The notes under the pieces: generated by a model | Database searches by the model: none | Told to the model about the DNA's origin: nothing | Seen by the model: the letters and a program-made list of their open reading frames with translations, nothing else | Translations under genes and position numbers: made by a program | Shown: positions 50,061 through 60,154 of the stretch, piece after piece | How the letters are laid out: each line of letters begins with the position of its first letter | Numbering within the stretch: position 1 is the first letter of the stretch | Source: Desmodesmus armatus | Lineage: Eukaryota; Chlorophyta; Chlorophyceae; Sphaeropleales; Scenedesmaceae | Length of the DNA stretch: 64,000 nucleotides | Direction: 5' to 3' | NCBI GenBank assembly: GCA_007449985.2 | Contig: VIIQ02000082.1 | Span: forward strand, 248,001-312,000

Positions 50061-52831
50061 CTCCTCATCATCATCCATCAAGGGCAGACCTCCGACCACG
50101 AACAAGGACCCCCATCTGATTACTCCCTGCCTCGGGCCCTTGATGACCTTGGAAAAACTGGACAAATGGTTCTGGTAAGCGACGGTGGGGGCCTTGTTCA
50201 GCAATCGTGGGATGATGAGGGGCCACCTTGCCGTGTACCTTCACACAGAATGGCTTGTAAGCTCCAATATGGAGCTTCTGCGTGTGCTCATGCCTCGCAT
50301 GTGTCAGCGCTTGGCTGCGTTCCTACATGGGATGGTCTGTTGCTGCTCAGATGGTCTGCTGTCTTGTCTGTTCCTCTGTTCCCCGTGTCTTGCAGCCGGC
50401 GCTCTCCATGAGCATATCACAGAATAGTTTTCAGGCAGAGCTCGAGGGTGCAATCCTGCAGCAGACAGCCTCAGTTGACCTGTACCTGCAGACAGCAGCA
50501 CCCAAGTGGTCCGTTGAGTGCTTTGCACATGACGATGACTCTGAGCCCCCGCTGCGGAGCCTGTTTTTGACTGATCTGAGCTCCACTGGTACATGGCAGC
50601 CTCTGCCCTGTTTGATCAGCGGTGCTGCTGGTGTGAACACTGGCGATGCACCTGCTGGCATGCCATGGGGACTGCAGCACAGCAGGAAGCGGCGCCCACG
50701 GATGCAGCCGCTGCAGGTGCGTGCATTTGTATTCACGTATTGCCATGGATGCGCTGTGCTGGCGTAAGGCAGATCCGTCAAGTGATTTTGATGAATCATG
50801 ATGATTCATCCTGCTCCCATTCAGCAGCAGCAGAGTGTGCTCAACTGCGTGGGCTGAATTTCAGCCCCAGCTTGAAGCAGCAGCCAGATGTGTATGCCCA
50901 ACTGCTTGGCAGGACTGGAAAACATACACACAAAGGTCACTCTGCTGTGCAAATGGTGCAGCAGAGGGAAGTGTGTGTCTGTAGTACAATCGCAAAGACC
51001 AGCCATCTGATCATGGTGTGTTCTTGGTTGCCTGCAACCCGATCTGCTACTCCTGTGCTGTACTACATGCACGCTGTTGTTGTGTGGTGCTGCAGGCTGA
51101 TGCTTCTGCTCAGTTGGAGCAGTTCCTGCAGGATGATTTGCATCGCTTCATGGAGCTGCGGGAGCAGTTGGACCACCAGGCCTCAACCTCGGACGCTGCA
51201 GTCCTGGCCAGCACAGCGGACGAGCGCCAGCGCCGTTTGAGCAGCAGCAGCACTAGCACCTCCAACAGCGGCATCAGCTTTGTCAAGCTGCCCGACGACA
51301 GCATGTTCGATGATGATGAAGGGGAAGAGGGCGATGCAGAGCACCACCCAGTGGCTGCCTCCCTGGCAGCTGCCATGGCCACAGCTGGTGGCTTTGCTTC
51401 TGTGCCGTTCAATGCCTCCGCAGCTGTGCTCCAGCAGAAGGAGCACATGCTAGCAACAGCTGCGGCCCCAGCCCAGCAGTTTGCAGCTGCAGCCGACGAG
51501 GCAGTGACAGCCGGGGTGCCAGCACAGCAGCAGGCGCAGGGCTCCGCCAGCAGCAGTGGCAGCAGCAGGGCTGCGCCGGCAGCAGCAGCAGCTGAAGCCA
51601 CACAGTTTGTGATGCAGCCCGACGAGGAAATCGCAGAACAGAAGCGCGCAGCACGCGCACGGCTGGCAGAGCTCGAGGGCGCTGCGCCTGTTGCCGCAGA
51701 GGGCTACAAGAGCGTAGAGGAAGCAGCAGCCAGCAGCGCCAAGGGTGTGGACAGCCCAGACTGGGTGCCGGAGCCGAGCGCAGCGGGCAGCATGCACAGC
51801 AGCAAAGTGCCGGAGCGGCCACGCGGCCTGGTGGCGGCCATGCCACCCAGCAAGGGCGCTGTCGTGGGGTACAGGCCGCTGTTGAGCAGGCTTGCCAACA
51901 GGCTGTGCGAGGCCATCACCATGAGCAGCGAGGGCGTGCTGCCCGCGCACAACAACTTCCTGCAGCAGATGATGGGCGGGCTGATGCTGTGCGTGGTGCT
52001 GCTGCCCGTGCTGTGGCTGCTGCAAGCCGACGGCGCGCGTGGCGCTGGCGTTGTGCGCAGCCTGCTGCCCGCTGCCTTCATCGTGCAGGCTGAGCAGCTG
52101 TGCAACTTGCTGTACCTGTGCAGTGCGGTCGGCATGTTGGTGTACTGCCTGGCTCGGGTGCTGATGCTGCCGACGCCGCTGCTGCACTTCCGGGAGCCGG
52201 CGCTCGAGCGGCAGTACCTGCTTTGGAGCAACTCTGGCCGGCTGCTGCAGGACTGCTTGTTCCAGATCACCTTCCTGGTTGTGGGCAGCTGCCTGTGGCT
52301 GCGGCTGCTGCAGTCAGGCGGCGGCGGGGACCGGGACGTGTCGGCGGGCGAGGGTGTGCAACCGTTGCTGTTGGTGGGTGCAGGTAGTCCCCTGGGCGGC
52401 TGGTGTTGTCTGCCCTCACGCTCCTTGGGTCCAGCCTACCTGGTGTGATGCTGGTCTTGCTGCGAAGCCCGCGCTATGTAGAGTGGCGAGAGCCCCTGTT
52501 GGCGGGCAGCAGGCTTTGCTCTGTGCTGGCATTGTCCGTCATGCAGCTCGCGGCCGGCCCTGATGGCCAGCTGCAGCTCAACATGCCATTCATTGCGCTC
52601 GCGCAGGTTATGAGCATTGCCTGCATGCAGGTCCGCTTGTCGAGCTTTGTGTCTTCCCAGGTCTTGCACCTGCTTGTGCTGGTGGTGTGTTCGCGGGCTG
52701 TGAATCCGCTGCTGCAGTTCACGCAGCTCTTTGGTGGGTGGCTGTGCCTCCCGTGCCTGGTGTTGTTTAGCATGGAGTTGCACTCTCGCAAGGCCTTTTG
52801 TCAACCCTGGCTCCTGCTCCACTTGCGGTAG
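50060..52831 (+). CDS. Polytopic membrane protein of unknown function
   Basis: Family not recognised. Exon evidence: an open segment ending at a GTAAGC donor after 50174 (...GKTGQMVL), 50396-50716, 51096 to about 52373, and about 52388-52831; 5' end unresolved. The N-terminal half is soluble: SISQNSFQAELEGAILQQTA, a basic patch SRKRRPRMQPLQ, an acidic stretch DDSMFDDDEGEEGD and an Ala/Ser/Gln-rich linker. The C-terminal half has about eight hydrophobic segments (for example GGLMLCVVLLPVLWLLQA, NLLYLCSAVGMLVYCLARVL, FQITFLVVGSCLWLRLL, LVLSALTLLGSSLPGVMLVL). The frame changes between 52373 and 52440, requiring either a very short intron or an indel. The gene may also continue past 52740, where a GTGGGT donor occurs. 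Membrane location is clear; function unknown. Confidence 0.65.
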
Positions 52832-55800
52832 CTGGGCAGGGCGTTGCCTGCCGATGAGTGAAGCTGTGCGCGGACGAGAGCCCCTGGGGTGTGCTTGAGT
52901 GTTGGGGTTTGGAATGCTAGTGTGTGTGGCTCCGTGGGTCTTGGCGGCGGTGCGGACTAATTGGGTAACAGGTTGTTGAGATTGTGCGTACGCCCTGGAG
53001 CATTTGAACAGTTGCAGGGGTTGCAAGTATGCCCCTAGTTTTGTTATTATGCAGAGTACAGTACAGTACATTGTGTGTGTGGTGGGTTGGCTGGGGTTCG
53101 GTGTGAGCGTGTGTGTTGCATGGCGTGCTGATCATGTTGATGTCCCTCCCATGGCGGGGGGCTTCCTTGTGCCACTGTGAGGCTGGGTGGCGGTTTGTGT
53201 GGGCTGGTGGGTCGCTGCTGAGGATGATTGGGGCCCTCAGACGGCATGCTGGGGTTACGTTCGTCTGTCCATCCGTGTGTGCGCCTGCGCCATGCCATTG
53301 CATACAGTGGGTGCCTATCGTGTGGCGGGGGCTGGGCCATGGCATGCAACTGCTGTCACTGGGTGTGGTGGTGGTATTGTAGAGTTGCACGTGTGTGCTT
53401 CGACACACTGAGCACGTGTTGGACAGGCGCTTCTGTCTGCTATGGTATCGTGCAATCTGCAAACGCCATGTAACGTGGCCAGCAGTTGAATGCTGGGCCA
53501 CGTTGGGCCGATCAGCCAACATTCATAGCCCCTGTGTGGCTTCTACAGGGCTCGTGCAATGTTTTCCTGCGTCGCGTACTCCTTTGCAGGGATTGTGGAC
53601 TGTTCCACGTCTTGCTTGCAGTATCGTTGGGAGGCGGGTGCCGCTGGGTGGGCTGTGTGTGTCTCAACGCATGACCTTGACCAAACAACGCAGTAAGGTG
53701 AACGGGTCTGCATGCTGTCTACAGCTGCACTGTTTGCCCGGGGGGAACTAGATCATTGATATCAGTTTTGGTTTCACTGAGTACGGGAATGCGGTTGTTT
53801 GCTCTCAAGCATTAGAAACGGTTTGCTTTTGGCGCCCTCTTGCCTTAGGCGGAGTCACCATCTGCACAACACATGGGCGTGGGGGTGCTCCGGCCAACTG
53901 TGCCAGACGAGAGGGACGGCTTTTCTGCCAGCACCTAGAACTGCTGCTGGGTGACAGTCTTTGGCTGCACTAAGCTTTCCTGTGCCAGCCGGTGCCCTGG
54001 CTCTCAACCCTGCTGTTGCTGAAGCGGCAGCACTGAAGCAGCAGCGGTTTGCGTGGCCAGGCCGCCTCAAGGAGTGGGGTGGGGGTGTCATCGCCGTCGC
54101 AATTGGTGCCTTGATTAGGGGGCAGACAGCACAAGTCCTGTGCTGTCCCGGCCGCCTGGCATGATGTGATGGCACGAGCCAGGGTTGGGTCCGGACTACG
54201 TATGGATTTATTGTACGGATTGTGGAAGGACTCAGTTTCAAATGTCGTCTGTGGCATGGACGCACAGACTGGTAACACCCAGGCTGTGAGTACAGTTTTC
54301 AGTGAGGCTGGCGTTCCGGGGTGTGTTGAGTTGCAAGGGTTTTGGGTTTGTTTACTCCCGCCCGATCGATAGATGACCCAGTGCATCGAACCCCGGTGTT
54401 AACACTGTGGTTGGCGGTACCCAATCCAGGACCAGGGAGTTGTGCAGGTGTTCATCGTTGGTGTGTGCTGGCCCTACTGGGGTGTGCTTCTGCTGGATTG
54501 GGTGTGGCCTACTCACTGCTCATGGATTGACCTGCAGATATGCATGTTTGTGGAGCTATTGGGTCACCCTTGAGCAGCCCCAGTCTGTGTATGATCCTCC
54601 TCAAACACTGACTGACTGACTCTTGTGGTGGCCTCTTTTCGTCAAGTCGTCTGCAGAGGAATGTATGCATGCGCCGTCGCCCTGACAGCTCAACCGAGCG
54701 CGCAGCCAACAGCTGCTGCAGGGTTTGTCGCCCCTCCCTTGAGAACCGCCTCCCTTGTGGGAGACGGCGTCTTCTGCACTGTAGGGTTGAGGTTGAGGAT
54801 TCTTAGCTGTAGGAGGGAAGGATTTGCCACATACCTGCTTGCCTGTCATCTGTCATTTGGGGTTCTGTGGGCCCTTGGGGTTGACTAGCCTGCATTTCTG
54901 CCGGTGGCTGGCTGTGACGCCCTCCCTGGTGCTGCAGCTGGGCACTGACGGCTTGTCTTCAGGTCTGCGAAGCACTTGCTGATGCAATTTTGTGTATCTG
55001 CAGTCTGTTGTGTGTATCTTTGAAGCACTAAAGTATGGTGCTGTCAGGTCAAGTAGTGGGTGTGCCATGCTGCTGTACATGCACACCTAGCCAGCACTGT
55101 CATGCTAGTGAGAGCCCTGCCTGTGCTGCACTCCTCAAACGCTGCGTGTGGAGGTGACAGCAAGCTTGGCTACTCCTACTGGCTCAATGCATGCCCCCAC
55201 GGCCAGTGAGCCGGCTGTTTCAACATATGATGTCAGTGGCGATTTACACATCATTTGTGCTTGCCTCGCGCCCTTGAACCTGCAGCACTTCTGGGTCATG
55301 GCAGGGGACGCGTTGGCACAGCTTGACTGGTGAGGTGCTTGTTTGCCATATGCTACGTAGCCTGTGTGCTGTGCGGAGCGTGGCACAGGCTTTGACCAGA
55401 TAGATGGATGGATGTACCAGGGAGGCTTTTCAATGCCAATCTTATGAGCCTCTGTGCCGGCGGCATGTCACGGTGATCTTTACATCACCACTGATCATGC
55501 ACAGGCAGATGTTGTTGGGAGGTGTCGGGTGCCTGGTCAAGCAACTGCTGCAACATAACTGCTTGCTGCAACGGCGCCCAACAGCAGTCCTTTGCGATCT
55601 GTGTGTGCTGGTGCACGGCACCTGTATTACCATGTGTGCATTGACGTGTGGTGGTCGACGTGCGCCGTCTCTGTGGACAGTGTTGTCGCCTAGAGTTGAG
55701 TTCAGCGGCGCACACTGATGTTCTCAGCGGTCGTAGATTCGTTGTACATATCGCGTTCCTACTCCTTGGTCTGTGTGCCTTGTCAGCACGGCGTGTAAGG

Positions 55801-56294
55801 ATGGCAAGTCATTATGGCAAACACAACACATGTAGTCACGTTGGCATGTGTCTGTTCCTATGGTTTTCAGGCTCTAGTGGCTGCTGACTGTTGTGGACGT
55901 CAAAACTGGCGACAGCAAGGCGAACAGACTTCAAAACGGTTCAGACCGCAGTGATGCGCAGAACATCAGGATCAGCGCTGATGCAAAGCCGCAAGTCGTG
56001 TGCGTCATTCAGTCCCGTTGACATCTTTACCACAGCACAAGCTGCAGATGCACAATGCAGCGTCGCAGAAAGCATGCTCTTACAGCGCAGTGCCAGGAAC
56101 TGTACCTGCCATTGTCATGTACCATCACACAACAGCAGTCGCAGACACTCTAGGAACGCTCACAACAACACTCAACCAGCCCAAGGGGCTACCCGAGCCT
56201 GGCTCAAGGGGCGTCACCCTTGAAAGGCAACCCTGCCACCACAACATGACACTATGTGGCGCCTTGGCAAGAAACCCCAAAGTTTTTAAAAATT
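52832..56294. other. Long stretch without a supported gene
   Basis: No family-recognisable coding sequence on either strand. The left part is probably 3' UTR of the membrane-protein gene (a TGTAA occurs near 53470). Weakly coding-like plus-strand segments lie at about 53991-54164 (after a CCAG acceptor; Ala-rich, with a hydrophobic helix) and 55148-55333. They do not join to each other or to a neighbour in phase. I would treat the stretch as intergenic until transcript data say otherwise. Confidence 0.35.
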
Positions 56295-56299
56295 TTACA
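56295..56299 (-). terminator. TGTAA motif, possible rhodanese-gene poly(A) signal
   Basis: TGTAA on the minus strand about 300 bp after the rhodanese stop. If used, the hairpins at 56414-56483 are in the 3' UTR. Confidence 0.35.
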
Positions 56300-56413
56300 T
56301 GGGCCGGCCGCCCTCACTGCAAAAAAGCTGGTGAATGCACCACATACACACATCACTCTCAGGACATTCAAGTACTCCTACACACCGCTACTCACATGAG
56401 TCAACTCACGGCC

Positions 56414-56483
56414 ACTACAACAACGTTGTTGTAGTAGCTGCTGTTGTGCTGTTGTACTAGCTGCTAACAGCACAACAGCAGCT
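56414..56483. repeat. Two adjacent perfect palindromic hairpins
   Basis: First, a perfect 22-bp palindrome at 56414-56435 (centre CAACGTTG). Directly abutting it, an 18-bp perfect stem: 56436-56453 (AGCTGCTGTTGTGCTGTT) pairs with 56466-56483 across a 12-bp loop. They lie 115-185 bp 3' of the rhodanese gene stop. Confidence 0.95.
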
Positions 56484-56597
56484 CCTCCCTACCCATTACC
56501 ATCATCCGCGCAGGCAGCAAGCAAACTGCTGCGCCTGCCTCTCATAACTAACACGATATCTTTTGGTATCAATATCATGTCACCCATGCAGCGCTTC

Positions 56598-59500
56598 TCA
56601 GCGCCTCGCAGATCCAAAGCTGAGCTGTGGCAGCTTGAAGCCCCCAGGGAACTTGAAGCCGCCCTTGCTGCTGCCCTCATCCTCCTGTTCATCAGCCCCT
56701 GCCTGCAGTGCTGCCACAGCTGACTCATCTTCTGGACCCTCAGCCATCGGGTAGCCCTCACGTGCCCAGGCTGGCAGGCCGCCCTTCACGTATGCGACCT
56801 GCAGGAGGGTTGAGGGTGTAGGGTTGAGGGCGTTGTGGCGCAGGGCATGCAGATCACTAGGCCGACGGCCCCCTAGCTCGGCTGCCCCATTTTTCATTTA
56901 CCGGGAATATGTTGGAATGAACGAGCTTGAGGAACAGCGGGGCGCTGCGCATAGTCTGAGGCTGCCAGGTGTTTTAACCTGGTGTTGTCTAGGACGCTGG
57001 TGCCAGTCAGTAGCCTACTGAGCCATGCCTTGCTCTGGGTGAGAAACAGCACTACTACATAGTGCAAGCAACCCTGCCACGGCTTCGATCAGGGCCTCCT
57101 GTTTGGTGGCTGCTGACACAACAGACCCATCACTTGCCACAACCTGGGTGTTGCTAGCCCCCCAATCTGCGCTTTACTGATGACCTAGAACCCACCTGCT
57201 TGACGCCAGCACGTTGCAAGTAGTAAACCGCCTTCAGGGACCTGGACGACAACAGCACAGCACAGCAGGGTACGGCAACAGCAGCTGACAGCACCTGTAA
57301 CACTGACTGACAACTGAGGCGGCTGCTTCAAAACCGTGATGCTCTTGATTTTTTGGGAAGACAGCGCTGTTTTGATGAAGCAGATGTCATTTAAGCAGTT
57401 GCAAACAATGGGTGTGCATCCAGGAGGCATCCTGCACCTCTAGCTCATGAAAGCTTGGTAGCTGTACTATTGTGTGGTGAACACATGGCCAAGAAGATCG
57501 ATGCTGTAGTGCTCACCTGCTCTGGAATCCAAACTGCAAGCGCAGCATGCACAACAGCAGCCGCGACAGCACACACAACACAGTTCTGAGCTACAGCAGT
57601 TGAACAGCACAAGGAGACCTACTGCAGGGTGAACTTTGTGCTGCAATCCTCTTATTGACATTTTGCTACCAGCCTAGCACTAGCAGCCACAAGCACGGTC
57701 ACTTGGAAGTCTACAGTAAGGTCTACAGCAAGCCAGCAAAACCAGCAAGCCATCAAAACCAGCAAGCCAGCCCACCAAACTTGCAGAGCTAGCCAACTAG
57801 CCGAACTGAACAAGCTACTTTCAGGTGTTATCTGTGGCTGCCGTTCAGGCACTGCATGGAACCAACAGCACCCCATATATGAGTTATGCATAAGTCATCT
57901 CACCTTAGTCCCTGACTTGTTCTCTATGCTGCCGCCTGTCTCACACAGCACGATGACCTGCTTCCCTGCAGGAACAACAACAGCAACACCACACCAAGCA
58001 CCTCAGCAGTTGCTCTCCTGCAGCATAATCAATGACACTCCACATGCTGGCTGCAAGTGGGTGGACCAGAAAGGCAAAGCAGAGCTATCTACTACCCTGC
58101 CGCTCAAACAATCGCATAGATAGTCACTATCGGATCACAAGCTGCTGCTGAACAGGTGCTGCTTCTGCTGCCGGGGCAGCTGAAAAGCTACTGCTACCTC
58201 AACCACTGATCTGCTCGACGGGTGTCGCCAAGCGGCATCTGTAATGTTGCTAAGGGCATCACACAGAACGGAACCAGCACCTACACTGAGCAGGCTCGCA
58301 GCTGCTGTTGGGGTTCACTCTAGTGTACTACAGTACACCTACAGTGCACTGGAGTAACACTATAAGTGTACTATAGTAAACCCCAACGCTGCGTGTACTG
58401 TGGTGCACCTATGGTACACTGGAGTAACACTATAAGTGTCCTAAAGTAAACCCTGACACACCTTTTGGCAGGCGCTGCTGCACCTCAGCCGCAAAGGCGG
58501 TGTTGAGTTCAGTCCCATAGATGCCAAAGAATGCAAAGCCGGCCCTGCGGATAACTGAAGCCACGTCCCACTTCTGTATCGGGAGGTACAGCGGGCCACT
58601 CAGGGAGCCTTCTGCATGAGATGACTCATACTTGCTGTTCAGACGCACGTCCAGCAAGATGGCCTGACCACTGCAACACACGGCACGTACAACATAACAC
58701 GCCACATCGTAACACAGCACAGCACGTACAGCAGAGCGTGAGATACTGTATTTGAGGGCTGTTGCTGTAAGTCAGCACATAACTGTCTTGACAGACTCGG
58801 ACTGAGAGCGGCAGCTAGGCACGATGACGTATCAGTAGTGTGCTTTGCTGCACTTTGTATGATCACGCACAACTGGGAAAGGCATCTGCAACCTGCCCAG
58901 CAGATGTCAGCTGCTTGGAAAACAACACACAACTTGTGCCACTGAGTGGCCAGGTGGACTGCAATTTGCACGGGTCCACACAGCCTGTGCAGCAGAATCA
59001 TCAATGGCAGAGCCACATGAGGGTCCAGCTTGACTGCGCCTCATGCGTGAGGCCAAGGCCAAGCTGCTCGCCAAGAAAGCAGCAGAGAGCGCCCTCAGCA
59101 GCGGCCGGGGCAGGGGCGGCAGCAGGGGCGGCAGCACCCTGCGCTGCAATGCTGTCCCACCTTATCTTTGAGGGGGGCCAGGGGGGCGGACTCCCACCGG
59201 CTGGCCACTCACAAAGCAATCAGGCGAAACCAACTGCTGGCGGCCCATGCCAAAGCCTCACCAATGAGATACGTCTAACATCCCTATCCCAGGAGGTACC
59301 GAGTGCCCGACCAAACAAGTGCCCCACCTTTTGCTCTTTGCATATGCCTCTGCTGCATCGACCTGCTTCACCCCTGAGGCCACAAGAGCCTGGTAGATTT
59401 CCCGCCAGTCTAGGTCCTCCTTAAAGTTGTCCTTGAATTGTGGGGCAACTGCAGGTAGCACAGGCGGGTGGGAGCATCGGGGTCGAGCGACGGTGTGTAG

Positions 59501-59882
59501 GGGTGCATTGAGCATGCAGTGGTGGTTGTGGACGCATGCGGTTTAACATCACACCACAGTGAGTCCCTTCCCCCCCCCCCCCCCCCCACAAGCGCCTGCC
59601 CCCCCCCCCGGCGCCCAGAGCCCAAAGCAACAGGGTTGCCCCAAAAACAGCGTTCTCGATGAGCGCTGCACAAACCAGCTCACCAAAGAAGGTGCCAACA
59701 AAAGAAAGAGCACCCAGACCCAGTCCAGCATATGTCAAATTTGTGACTGTCGCTGCATCTAGGCTGGCCTGGCACCTCAGGGTAGGCTGTCGGACCAGGC
59801 ATGGCTTTGCAGGCACATAGCGGGTACCATCAGCTCTTGAGCAACGAACACTCGGATTGGCCACACACTTGCTGCTCAACAT
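56598..59882 (-). CDS. Plastid rhodanese-like domain protein
   Basis: Predicted 284-residue sulfurtransferase-fold protein. Exons (high to low): 59882-59684, 59448-59328, 58670-58462, 57965-57904, 57533-57517 (17 nt), 57241-57196, 56798-56598; all in phase. The N-terminus (MLSSKCVANPSVRCSRADGT... to TLRCQAS) looks like a chloroplast transit peptide. It is followed by one hydrophobic helix (LTYAGLGLGALSFVGTFF). The rhodanese domain has AILLDVRLNSKYESSH, a loop VIVLCETGGS with the catalytic-position Cys, then FGFQSRSLKAVYYLQRAGV and YVKGGLPAWAREGYP. The tail is acidic then Gly/Phe/Lys-rich. The 17-nt exon is demanded by phase and by the family pattern G-F-x-S-x-x-A. An upstream in-frame ATG at 60068 exists but extends an unlikely N-terminus. 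Divergent from VTE6. Exact rhodanese subgroup not determined. Confidence 0.88.
58323..58456 (-). repeat. Two-copy tandem repeat next to a splice donor
   Basis: Two copies of about 60 bp (58323-58385 and 58398-58456; period about 75 bp) share CTGGAGTAACACTATAAGTG. They sit in the rhodanese intron directly after the donor of the exon ending at 58462. Copy one also contains a near-palindrome GTGTACTACAGTACAC. Confidence 0.85.
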
Positions 59883-60154
59883 GGTTGGGATGCAGCAGGG
59901 GGCAGTAGGGGGCCTCCTGATCGCAAAGAATGCGCAGCAACGAAGGAAATACTGATGGAAGAGGGCGTTGAGACTTGAAGGCCAGATCCCTGCAGCTCTT
60001 CCGTCATTCGGTTTGTCACTGTTGACCAGCTCATAAGTAGCAAAGACAAGGAGCAACATCAATGCCATTGATTTGGGTTAGTCAAGTCAAACGCATTTGG
60101 CAGCTCGACCGTTCTATCGACAGCCTTGTGCTGTAGCAGATCTGTCAGATCAGA
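59883..60154. promoter_or_regulatory. Divergent promoter interval (rhodanese / VTE6)
   Basis: The two start codons are 272 bp apart and face away from each other, so both plastid-protein genes must be initiated from this interval. No recognised element was found. Confidence 0.5.

Noticed and set aside
53961..55333. Extra 3' exons of the membrane-protein gene
   Set aside because: Candidate segments have no consistent phase chain and no similarity to the upstream part.
59421..60068. Start of the rhodanese protein at 60068 and read-through past 59684
   Set aside because: The upstream extension is not transit-like, and reading past the GTGAGC donor enters a poly-Gly/C-run region instead of joining the conserved next exon in phase.
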